5,166 bases of DNA, from contig DQGV01000299.1 in the NCBI GenBank assembly GCA_003524705.1, positions 6,590-11,755 on the forward strand. The letters run 5' to 3'. The stretch is from Anaerolineae bacterium (GTDB taxonomy: Bacteria > Chloroflexota > Anaerolineae > Anaerolineales > Villigracilaceae). The notes under the pieces are model-generated. The model was given only the letters and a program-made list of their open reading frames with translations, ran no database searches and had not been told where the DNA came from. Made by a program: the position numbers and the translations under genes. Below, piece by piece: positions 1 to 5,166 of this stretch (within the stretch, counting starts at the first letter, position 1; every line of letters begins with the position of its first letter).

Positions 1-34
1 AATAAACTCCTCAAATAAAAATCTTATATATAGA

Positions 35-43
35 TGTTATAGT
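35..43 (+). promoter_or_regulatory. Possible extended -10 promoter element for the UspA gene
   Basis: The bases TGTTATAGT form an extended -10 element: TG, one base, then TATAGT, which matches TATAAT at five of six positions. Transcription would start near position 50, giving a leader of about 20 bases that contains the ribosome binding site. No -35 hexamer is recognisable at the usual distance; that region is an A-rich run. The surrounding 70 bases are very AT-rich, so a chance match is possible. Confidence 0.4.
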
Positions 44-58
44 TATTGTACCGTAGAG

Positions 59-65
59 AAAGGAG
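59..65 (+). promoter_or_regulatory. Ribosome binding site of the UspA gene
   Basis: AAAGGAG lies five bases before the ATG at 71. It is a strong Shine-Dalgarno match at normal spacing and fixes the start codon. Confidence 0.8.
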
Positions 66-70
66 AAACC

Positions 71-493
71 ATGTTTGAAAGAATCCTCTTGGCAGTGGAC
101 GGCTCTGAACACGCTCTACATGCAACAAAGAAAGTGGCTGAATTAGCGCGGGTGATGAAGCCAAAAGAATTACGAGTTGTAGTCGTTTATGACCCCATTC
201 CAATTTACTTAGGCGAGCCGAATATGCAAATTGCTATCACCAGTCGTAAAGGTGAAGCAGAAAGCATCCTTGAAAAAGCAGTTGCAGAAATCGGTGAAGT
301 GCCATGCGAAGTTCACAGTGGCATTCTCGAAGGGAATCCCGCCGAAGCCATCATCGAAGTTGCCAACAACAGAAAAAGTGATTTGATTGTGATGGGTTCG
401 CGAGGTTTAGGTAGGTTGGCAGGTTTGGTGTTAGGAAGCACGAGTCAAAAAGTGGTGGCTCACGCACCTTGCCCGGTCTTAATAGTCCGCTAG
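71..493 (+). CDS. Universal stress protein, UspA family, ATP-binding type
   Basis: This is a 140-residue cytoplasmic protein, the normal length for one Usp domain. The N-terminus MFERILLAVDGSEHA is the typical first beta strand, with the nucleotide-contacting Asp at residue 10. The C-terminal part carries the ATP-binding motif G-2x-G-9x-G-S/T intact: G109, G112, G122 and S123. The last strand, CPVLIVR, is also typical. The intact motif places it with the ATP-binding (MJ0577-like) Usp proteins rather than the non-binding E. coli UspA type. Such proteins form dimers and are linked to survival under starvation or energy stress; the exact role of this one cannot be read from sequence. It appears to be a single-gene unit with its own ribosome binding site. 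It converges on mobA with one base between stop codons, and I see no intrinsic terminator for it. Confidence 0.93.
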   Translation: MFERILLAVDGSEHALHATKKVAELARVMKPKELRVVVVYDPIPIYLGEPNMQIAITSRKGEAESILEKAVAEIGEVPCEVHSGILEGNPAEAIIEVANNRKSDLIVMGSRGLGRLAGLVLGSTSQKVVAHAPCPVLIVR

Positions 494-494
494 T

Positions 495-1118
495 CTAATT
501 GGTCTGACTAGTCGCAATCTCTTCGGCTTTTTTAAATTCATCTGGTGTGTTCACGTTCCAAGAATATAAACCAGATGGGTCAATGCTTTTCATTTCATCA
601 TCCAAAACATCGCGCACGTTTACTTTCCCAAACCATGCAATCACTTTCCATAAATCTTTTTGGATGGCATCTTCAATCGCTGGTAAACAAGTCTCTTTGC
701 GATATAACGCATGAAGCGGTTCATATCCGCCGCTTTTTGATGATGCTTCTGATTTGATTCTTGGGATGACAACATCCGCTTCTTCTTCGACCATCAACTT
801 GGTTGCCGTTTCAAAAAACATTTGACTCACAAACGGCATATCGCAAGCCACAACGCCAACGTAAGGATGGTTCGCAGAAAATATTGCGGTGTAGAGTCCA
901 CCTAACGCGCCTCGCTCAGGTATCAAGTCAGAGACGAGGCGATGATTAAGGAATCTATATTCATCTGGGCGATTCGTCGTTACAATCAATTCATCGGCAA
1001 TTGGATTGAGTCTTTCAATCACACGTTCAATCAACGGTTTGCCGAGAAATGGTTTGAGGGCTTTATCTTCGCCCATGCGGGATGATTGCCCGCCAGCTTG
1101 AATGACAATAGTTAACAT
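495..1118 (-). CDS. mobA: Molybdenum cofactor guanylyltransferase MobA
   Basis: This 207-residue protein has the length and motifs of MobA, which joins GMP from GTP to molybdopterin to make the bis-MGD cofactor of DMSO-reductase-family enzymes. Visible motifs are the nucleotide-binding signature QAGGQSSRMGEDKA at residues 7-20, with Lys19 as the conserved lysine; RGALGG near 69-74; ACDMPF at 91-96, with Asp93 as the expected magnesium ligand; EPLHALY at 133-139; and NVNTPDEF at 188-195. CofC/MocA-type transferases share the first motif, but EPLHALY and the N-x-NTP-x-[ED] ending favour MobA. The ATG at 1118 puts the protein start directly before the first beta strand, as expected. No Shine-Dalgarno sequence precedes it; a perfect TATAAT sits seven bases upstream, so the mRNA may be leaderless. 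No other molybdopterin gene is in the window. Confidence 0.9.
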   Translation of the reverse strand: MLTIVIQAGGQSSRMGEDKALKPFLGKPLIERVIERLNPIADELIVTTNRPDEYRFLNHRLVSDLIPERGALGGLYTAIFSANHPYVGVVACDMPFVSQMFFETATKLMVEEEADVVIPRIKSEASSKSGGYEPLHALYRKETCLPAIEDAIQKDLWKVIAWFGKVNVRDVLDDEMKSIDPSGLYSWNVNTPDEFKKAEEIATSQTN

Positions 1119-1124
1119 AGGCTT

Positions 1125-1130
1125 ATTATA
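1125..1130 (-). promoter_or_regulatory. Probable -10 element of mobA, implying a leaderless transcript
   Basis: Read on the minus strand, positions 1130 to 1125 are a perfect TATAAT. A start site about seven bases downstream falls at or beside the A of the mobA ATG at 1118. No ribosome binding site fits in that gap, so translation would begin on a leaderless mRNA. The element is part of the palindrome ATTATAAT (1125-1132), so a TATAAT also reads on the plus strand at 1127-1132, overlapping the ATG of the radical SAM gene. I could not identify a -35 hexamer for either direction. Confidence 0.45.
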
Positions 1131-2240
1131 ATGAGTTCGCTTGCAAAACGATTAGATAGTTTGACAGTTGAAGGCGAGTTGTATGAAAGACTTGCTGATG
1201 ATGCTGTGCGTTGTTTTGCCTGCGGACATCGTTGTTTGATTCGAGAAGGCAAGCGTGGGATATGTCAAGTACGGTTTAATCAAGGTGGAAAATTATTTGT
1301 GCCACATGGTTATGTGGCGGCATTACAAAGTGACCCAATTGAAAAGAAACCTTTTTCGCATGTTTTCCCCGGAACCAATGCTTTAACTTTTGGCATGTTA
1401 GGATGTGATTATCACTGCGGATATTGTCAGAATTGGTTAACGTCTCAAGCCATGCGTGACCCTGCTTCAGATGTGTCGGCGCAATTGATTCGTGAAATGA
1501 ATCCGCAGATGCTAGTAGATTATGCAAAGCAAACCAATGCTTCTTGCATTGTCTCTTCTTATAATGAACCTTTAATTACGAGTGAATGGGCGGTTGAAAT
1601 TTTTAAGGTCGCCAAACAAAATGGCTTGATGTGTGCGTATGTATCCAATGGAAATAACACTGATGAAGTAATGGAATATATCAGCCCATATATTTCGGCT
1701 TATAAAGTTGATTTGAAATGTATGAGTGATAAAAATTATCGTAAATTAGGCGGTGTGTTACAACATACATTGGATGGAATCAAACGTGCATACGATAAAG
1801 GTCTATGGGTAGAAGTTGTTACGTTAACGATTCCCGGTTTCAATGATTCAAATGAAGAATTATGGGATGCGGCAAAATTTTTAGCAAACATTTCAAAAGA
1901 TATTCCATGGCATGTGACTGCTTTTCATAAAGATTATAAGATGACTGACCCCGATAATACAGATGCGAAGACGTTAATCCGTGCGGCAGAGATTGGACGT
2001 GAGGCAGGTTTGCATTATGTGTATGCAGGCAATTTACCCGGTCAGGTTGGGGAGTATGAAAATACTCAATGTCCGCGATGCAGTTATCCCGTAGTCAAGA
2101 GGCGCGGATATGCGGTGTTGGATTATCAAATTACGGGGGAGGGGAATTGTAAAAAGTGCGGAAATAAGATAGCCGGGGTGTGGTCAAAAGACCCTCCTAC
2201 AGTAGGGTTAAGCGGAAGTGTTTTTCCTGTAAATTTGTAA
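1131..2240 (+). CDS. amrS: AmmeMemoRadiSam system radical SAM protein
   Basis: This 369-residue protein belongs to the radical SAM superfamily and resembles PflA-like activating enzymes. The iron-sulfur cluster motif CxxxCxxC is C92-DYH-C96-GY-C99, followed by QNW. An N-terminal cysteine group, C28-x2-C31-x3-C35 and C45 in RGIC, matches the AmrS family. The C-terminal pairs C314-PR-C317 and C340-KK-C343 look like a zinc ribbon. The family is defined by genomic co-occurrence with Memo and AMMECR1 proteins; its substrate is not something I can assign. Neither partner is in this window. The ATG at 1131 is chosen because the N-terminal extension before GELYE resembles relatives as I remember them, but its ribosome binding site is weak (AGG at 1119-1121). 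TTG at 1179, preceded by AAGG, is an alternative that would remove 16 residues. Codon use is AT-leaning, unlike the next gene. Confidence 0.88.
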   Translation: MSSLAKRLDSLTVEGELYERLADDAVRCFACGHRCLIREGKRGICQVRFNQGGKLFVPHGYVAALQSDPIEKKPFSHVFPGTNALTFGMLGCDYHCGYCQNWLTSQAMRDPASDVSAQLIREMNPQMLVDYAKQTNASCIVSSYNEPLITSEWAVEIFKVAKQNGLMCAYVSNGNNTDEVMEYISPYISAYKVDLKCMSDKNYRKLGGVLQHTLDGIKRAYDKGLWVEVVTLTIPGFNDSNEELWDAAKFLANISKDIPWHVTAFHKDYKMTDPDNTDAKTLIRAAEIGREAGLHYVYAGNLPGQVGEYENTQCPRCSYPVVKRRGYAVLDYQITGEGNCKKCGNKIAGVWSKDPPTVGLSGSVFPVNL

Positions 2241-2248
2241 TTAGGTAG

Positions 2249-2254
2249 TATAAT
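2249..2254 (+). promoter_or_regulatory. Probable -10 element for the transporter operon
   Basis: A perfect TATAAT lies 9-14 bases after the stop codon of the radical SAM gene. The expected start site is near 2261, giving a leader of about 50 bases before the ATG at 2311. The best -35 candidate, CTGTAA at 2227-2232 with a 16-base spacer, matches consensus at only three of six positions, so the promoter may need an activator or rely mainly on the -10. No terminator is visible after the upstream gene, so some read-through is possible. Confidence 0.55.
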
Positions 2255-2261
2255 CCCGTCA

Positions 2262-2280
2262 CATTTTGCGTGGCAAAATG
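2262..2280 (+). promoter_or_regulatory. 19-bp palindrome at the transcript start: operator or 5' hairpin
   Basis: CATTTTGC at 2262-2269 and GCAAAATG at 2273-2280 are perfect 8-base inverted repeats around the 3-base centre GTG. The element begins right where transcription from the TATAAT at 2249-2254 should start. As DNA it has the size and symmetry of a dimeric repressor site placed to block initiation. As RNA it would be a hairpin at the extreme 5' end, which could protect the message. It has no T-tract, so it is not a terminator, and it stops 17 bases before the ribosome binding site, so it should not mask it. Confidence 0.5.
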
Positions 2281-2297
2281 AAATCCTATTTTCACTC

Positions 2298-2304
2298 GGA
2301 GGAG
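2298..2304 (+). promoter_or_regulatory. Ribosome binding site fixing the binding protein start
   Basis: GGAGGAG stands six bases before the ATG at 2311. This strong site decides against an in-frame TTG at 2266, which would add 15 polar residues before the signal peptide and lies inside the upstream palindrome. Confidence 0.85.
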
Positions 2305-2310
2305 AACCGT

Positions 2311-4110
2311 ATGAAACAAAAGCTTTATGTTCTACTTTCGTTGTTAGTGCTTGCGAGCATGGTGCTTGCGGCTTGTGGCACCCCCGCCGCAACCGAAGCC
2401 CCTGCTACTGAAGAAGCACCTGCAGCAACGGAAGCCCCCACTACTGAAGAAGCCGCGGCTTGTGAACCAGCCGGCACTGAGCCGATTGCGTTCCCAGATG
2501 GTGGTAAGTCTGTAACTGGTGCATTTGACCAAGAACCAGATGCAGTCGTGCCTTACTTCAGCAACATGTCATTCGCTATTTGGGTCACCCAATTGACCTT
2601 AGCTGGTTTAGGCGAATGGGATGATGAAGGTAATTTCATCCCTGAATTAGCAGTTGAAGTTCCTACTACCGAAAATGGTGGTGTTTCTGCTGATGGTTTG
2701 ACCATTACTTGGAAATTGAAAGACTGCTTGTTCTGGTCTGACGGCACACCGCTTACTTCAGAAGATGTTAAATTCACTTGGGAATTAGTAATGGACCCAG
2801 GTAATGCTCCTTCTTCCCGCACTGGCTATGACAAAATTGCCAGCATTGATACTCCTGATGCAACCACAGTAGTTATCAACTTCTCTGAACTCTACCCACC
2901 TTGGCCAGTTTTGTTCACACAAGGTCCTAACAATGCCGGCGCCATTTTGCCAAAACACATTCTCGAAGGCAAAACTGCTGTAGAAGCTGACCCATTCACC
3001 CGCCAACCCACTGTTGGTTCTGGTCCGTTCGTTATTACTGAATGGGTGCCTGGCGACTACATGACCTTGCTCCCCAACCCGAACTTCGTTCATGGTCGTG
3101 CTATCCTTGACCGCATCCAATTCCGCTTTGTAGCAGATTCTGCTGCCGCTCTCGCCGCCATTCAAACTGGTGATGTAGATTGGTACCCGAACTTCTCAGA
3201 AGGTGACATTGCAACTCTCGATGCCCTCCAACCTGATGTCGTTTTGACTGTGGTACCTGGCTCTCTCTTTGAACACTACTTCTTCAATATGGGACGCGTA
3301 GATGGTGACCCAGAAACTGGTCGCGGTAAAGCTGACAATGAAGGCTTCTGCCCATTCAAAGATGTTCGTGTTCGCAAAGCCCTCACCCTTGGTATTAACC
3401 GCCAAGCAGTCGTAGATACTTTGCTCAGTGGTTACACCACCGTAGCACCAAGCCAATGGCCTGTTGGTTATTACACCAACACCAGCCTTGTTCCTGATGC
3501 TTATGACCCAGAAGGTGCCGCCGCTTTGCTCGATGAAGCTGGTTACACCGTTGGTGCAGATGGCATCCGTGTTGGTGAATGTAATGGTGAACAAGTTCGC
3601 TTGTCCTTCAACTTTGAAACCACCACTGCTCCTATCCGCATCAGCATTGCTACAGCCGCTCAAGCAGACCTTGCTCAAATCGGTGTGGAATTTATTCCAA
3701 TTCACACCCCAGCAGGTACCTTCTTCGGTCAATATGTTGATGGCGGTCCGTTAGCTACCGGTAACTATGATATGGGTGGTTACACCACTGGTTTCTATCC
3801 AGACCCATACACCGATAACTACAAATGTGAAAACATCCCGACTGCTGAAAACCCAAGTGGTACCAATCAATATCACAATTGTGACCCATATCTCTCTGAT
3901 TTGATTGATAGCTCACTCACCACTGTTGATACAGCAGAACGCAAAGCCATCCTTGACGAAGCCCAAGCTTACATTGCAGAACAATACTACGTCATCATGA
4001 TGTACACCCGTGCAAACGTATTTGGTTCAACCCCACGCTTCCAATTCGGACCTGTGAGTGGTGACTCCAACCTCAACTGGGCATCTGAAACTTGGGATGT
4101 TACAGAATAA
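2311..4110 (+). CDS. ABC transporter solute-binding lipoprotein, family 5 (peptide/nickel type)
   Basis: This 599-residue extracytoplasmic lipoprotein captures substrate for the ABC importer whose permease follows. Residues 1-21 are a lipoprotein signal peptide (MKQK, a hydrophobic core, lipobox LAAC) with the lipidated cysteine at 22. A flexible linker made of two 12-residue repeats covers 25-48. The family 5 domain (SBP_bac_5, DppA/OppA-like) fills roughly 65-590. It shows the signature region FWSDGTPLTSEDVKFTWE near 141-157, VGSGPF at 235-240, and FKDVRVRKALTLGINRQ at 349-365. The substrate is uncertain: family members bind oligopeptides or dipeptides, nickel complexes, or sugars. It has unusually many cysteines after the lipid anchor (51, 139, 347, 424, 506, 524). 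Codon use is restricted, with Arg almost only CGC/CGT, suggesting high expression. A hairpin after the gene probably limits read-through to the permease. Confidence 0.93.
   Translation: MKQKLYVLLSLLVLASMVLAACGTPAATEAPATEEAPAATEAPTTEEAAACEPAGTEPIAFPDGGKSVTGAFDQEPDAVVPYFSNMSFAIWVTQLTLAGLGEWDDEGNFIPELAVEVPTTENGGVSADGLTITWKLKDCLFWSDGTPLTSEDVKFTWELVMDPGNAPSSRTGYDKIASIDTPDATTVVINFSELYPPWPVLFTQGPNNAGAILPKHILEGKTAVEADPFTRQPTVGSGPFVITEWVPGDYMTLLPNPNFVHGRAILDRIQFRFVADSAAALAAIQTGDVDWYPNFSEGDIATLDALQPDVVLTVVPGSLFEHYFFNMGRVDGDPETGRGKADNEGFCPFKDVRVRKALTLGINRQAVVDTLLSGYTTVAPSQWPVGYYTNTSLVPDAYDPEGAAALLDEAGYTVGADGIRVGECNGEQVRLSFNFETTTAPIRISIATAAQADLAQIGVEFIPIHTPAGTFFGQYVDGGPLATGNYDMGGYTTGFYPDPYTDNYKCENIPTAENPSGTNQYHNCDPYLSDLIDSSLTTVDTAERKAILDEAQAYIAEQYYVIMMYTRANVFGSTPRFQFGPVSGDSNLNWASETWDVTE
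2383..2454 (+). repeat. Two 36-bp tandem repeats coding the lipoprotein linker
   Basis: Copy one is 2383-2418 and copy two is 2419-2454. They encode PAATEAPATEEA and PAATEAPTTEEA. The DNA copies differ at six of 36 bases; five changes are silent and one changes Ala to Thr. The protein segment is a disordered tether between the lipidated Cys22 and the folded binding domain, so repeat number sets tether length. Confidence 0.85.
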
Positions 4111-4140
4111 TTAGCAAGATAAGTTAGTACCACGCTCGAA

Positions 4141-4172
4141 AAAGAGAGACAGGGGAAACCCTGTCTCTCTTT
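4141..4172 (+). terminator. Intercistronic hairpin: attenuator or 3'-end stabiliser
   Basis: AAAGAGAGACAGGG (4141-4154) pairs perfectly with CCCTGTCTCTCTTT (4159-4172) around the loop GAAA, a GNRA tetraloop. The 14-bp stem starts 30 bases after the stop codon of the binding protein gene. The 3' side ends in TTT followed by CTTATTTA, a broken T-tract, so termination is probably partial. A hairpin here would let part of the transcripts end after the binding protein and protect their 3' ends, while the rest continue into the permease. Confidence 0.8.
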
Positions 4173-4194
4173 CTTATTTAAAGTAAATTCGTTC

Positions 4195-4200
4195 GGAGGT
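4195..4200 (+). promoter_or_regulatory. Ribosome binding site fixing the permease start
   Basis: GGAGGT ends at 4200. The ATG at 4207 is six bases away, the right distance. An in-frame GTG at 4201 directly abuts the site and is too close to be used, so the protein starts at 4207. Confidence 0.85.
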
Positions 4201-4206
4201 GTGCTC

Positions 4207-5166
4207 ATGTGGTCTTATATTGTCCGTCGTATTTTTCAAGCACTTTTTACCCTCTTAATTATTACAGTTTTATGTTTTCTCCTGACTCGCTTTTCAGGAG
4301 ACCCAATGGCACAGTATGCCCAAAACCCGCGCATGAGTGCTGAAGATAAAGAAGCCCTCAAAGAGCGGCTGGGGCTTAACCAGCCTTTGTATGTTCAATA
4401 CTTCAAATGGCTTGGGTTAGCAGTGCAAGGCGACTTAGGAAATTCCTTCTTTGCCAGACAGCCTGTGGCAGAAATGATTGGAACCCGCCTCCCCAATACC
4501 CTTGTGCTTGCTCTTACTGCTGAAGTATTTACCATAACTTTTGCATTGTTACTAGGCATTATTTCTGCTGTAAAACAATACTCGTTAGCAGATAATGTTA
4601 TTACAACGTTTTCATTTATCGGCTTTTCAGTTCCAATTTTCTTTAGTGCTTTGGGATTAATGTTGATATTTGCAGTCCAATTTAAAGAATGGGGATTGCC
4701 CTATCTACCAACCGGCGCGGCAGTATGGGATAAAAGTGACCCAGTTGAGTATATAAAAAATCTTATTTTGCCGGTTTCTGCTCTTGTATTAGTTAACACC
4801 GCTGGCTATTCGCGTTTTGTCCGCACCAGCATCCTTGAAGTACTTGGTCAAGATTACATCCGCACTGCCCGAGCAAAAGGATTAACGGGTCGTGCTGTTC
4901 TTTTCAAACATGCCCTTCGCAATGCGGCTTTACCACTCGTTACCATCGTCGGTTTAGATATCCCCTTCTTACTCGGTGGAGCTATTGTCACTGAATCTGT
5001 CTTTTCTTGGCCTGGCATGGGACGATTATTCTGGGAATACGCACAACGTAGTGACTATCCAGTTGTATTAGGAATTCTCTTAATCATCTCAACTGCTGTG
5101 GTCGTGTTTACCATTATCACAGATATTGTTTATACCTTCGTAGACCCACGTATTAAACTTGGATAA
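4207..5166 (+). CDS. ABC transporter permease, DppB/OppB family
   Basis: This 319-residue inner-membrane protein is full length for the DppB/OppB/NikB family and forms half of the membrane channel of the importer. The N-terminus MWSYIVRRIFQAL leading into the first membrane helix (about 8-27) is typical. It is followed by the extracytoplasmic segment GDPMAQY...LGLNQPLYVQY...GDLGNSF that marks this family. Further hydrophobic segments lie near 97-121, 132-158, 186-203, 245-262 and 286-309. The cytoplasmic EAA loop, which contacts the ATPase, is EVLGQDYIRTARAKGL (211-226) continuing through FKHALRNAALP (233-243). ESVFSWPGMGRL and the ending FVDPRIKLG are also characteristic. It pairs with the binding protein upstream, and the partner DppC-type permease and ATPases should follow beyond the window. 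Substrate cannot be told from sequence. Confidence 0.94.
   Translation: MWSYIVRRIFQALFTLLIITVLCFLLTRFSGDPMAQYAQNPRMSAEDKEALKERLGLNQPLYVQYFKWLGLAVQGDLGNSFFARQPVAEMIGTRLPNTLVLALTAEVFTITFALLLGIISAVKQYSLADNVITTFSFIGFSVPIFFSALGLMLIFAVQFKEWGLPYLPTGAAVWDKSDPVEYIKNLILPVSALVLVNTAGYSRFVRTSILEVLGQDYIRTARAKGLTGRAVLFKHALRNAALPLVTIVGLDIPFLLGGAIVTESVFSWPGMGRLFWEYAQRSDYPVVLGILLIISTAVVVFTIITDIVYTFVDPRIKLG

Noticed and set aside
447..468. GGTG/CACC stem next to AAAAA (a T-run on the minus strand) as a terminator for mobA
   Set aside because: A four-base-pair stem with a seven-base loop inside the uspA coding sequence is too weak to call.
491..533. TAGTC (491-495) and GACTA (506-510) inverted repeat followed by a T-run at 528-533, as a terminator for uspA
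   Set aside because: The stem is only five base pairs with a ten-base loop, and the T-run lies 17 bases further on, too far for an intrinsic terminator.
1161..1187. TTGACA (1161-1166) with TATGAA (1182-1187) as a promoter inside the radical SAM gene
   Set aside because: The spacer is 15 bases, the -10 match is poor, and the bases are explained by coding sequence with no gene start following.
2191..2208. ACCCT/AGGGT inverted repeat near the end of the radical SAM gene as a terminator
   Set aside because: It is a five-base-pair stem within coding sequence with no T-tract directly after it.
2266..2310. TTG at 2266 as an earlier start of the binding protein
   Set aside because: It would put charged residues before the signal peptide, has no ribosome binding site, and lies in the palindrome; ATG 2311 has a strong site.
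3196..3732. 178-codon minus-strand open frame inside the binding protein gene
   Set aside because: It lies wholly opposite a well-supported gene, has no recognisable motif, and is explained by the restricted codon use of that gene.
4201..4206. GTG at 4201 as the permease start
   Set aside because: It directly abuts the GGAGGT site, leaving no spacing; ATG 4207 is correctly placed.

Overview
The window looks like a chromosomal segment from an Anaerolineae-type member of the Chloroflexota. This is inferred from protein style, not from a marker gene. The best clue is the solute-binding lipoprotein: its lipobox is followed by an Ala/Thr/Glu/Pro linker (ATEAPATEEA type), which is common in that group. 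The N-terminus of the radical SAM protein also fits. The DNA is moderately AT-rich. I see no insertion sequence, CRISPR array, tRNA, rRNA or phage gene, and no stretch over 300 bases lacks a gene.

Layout: (1) 1-70 is an AT-rich leader with a possible extended -10 and a clear ribosome binding site. (2) 71-493 (+) is a single-domain UspA protein with an intact ATP-binding motif. (3) 495-1118 (-) is MobA, the molybdenum cofactor guanylyltransferase. It converges on uspA with one base between stop codons. (4) 1131-2240 (+) is the radical SAM protein of the AmmeMemoRadiSam system. It diverges from mobA with only 12 bases between the two ATG codons. (5) 2311-4110 (+) is a family 5 (peptide/nickel-type) solute-binding lipoprotein with its own probable promoter and a 19-bp palindrome at the expected transcript start. 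(6) 4141-4172 is a perfect 14-bp hairpin with a GAAA loop. (7) 4207-5166 (+) is the first DppB/OppB-type permease of the same transporter, ending on the last base of the window.

The binding protein and permease are the start of an ABC importer operon. The second permease and the ATPases presumably lie beyond position 5166. The hairpin between them is the usual arrangement for making much more binding protein than membrane subunit, and the restricted codon use of the binding protein fits high expression. The first three genes have no obvious functional link. MobA implies bis-MGD molybdo- or tungstoenzymes elsewhere in the genome, and the radical SAM gene lacks its usual Memo and AMMECR1 partners here.

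I found no convincing new multi-gene system. The most interesting signals are regulatory: the palindromic -10 element squeezed between mobA and the radical SAM gene, which suggests a leaderless mobA mRNA, and the palindrome at the start of the transporter transcript.
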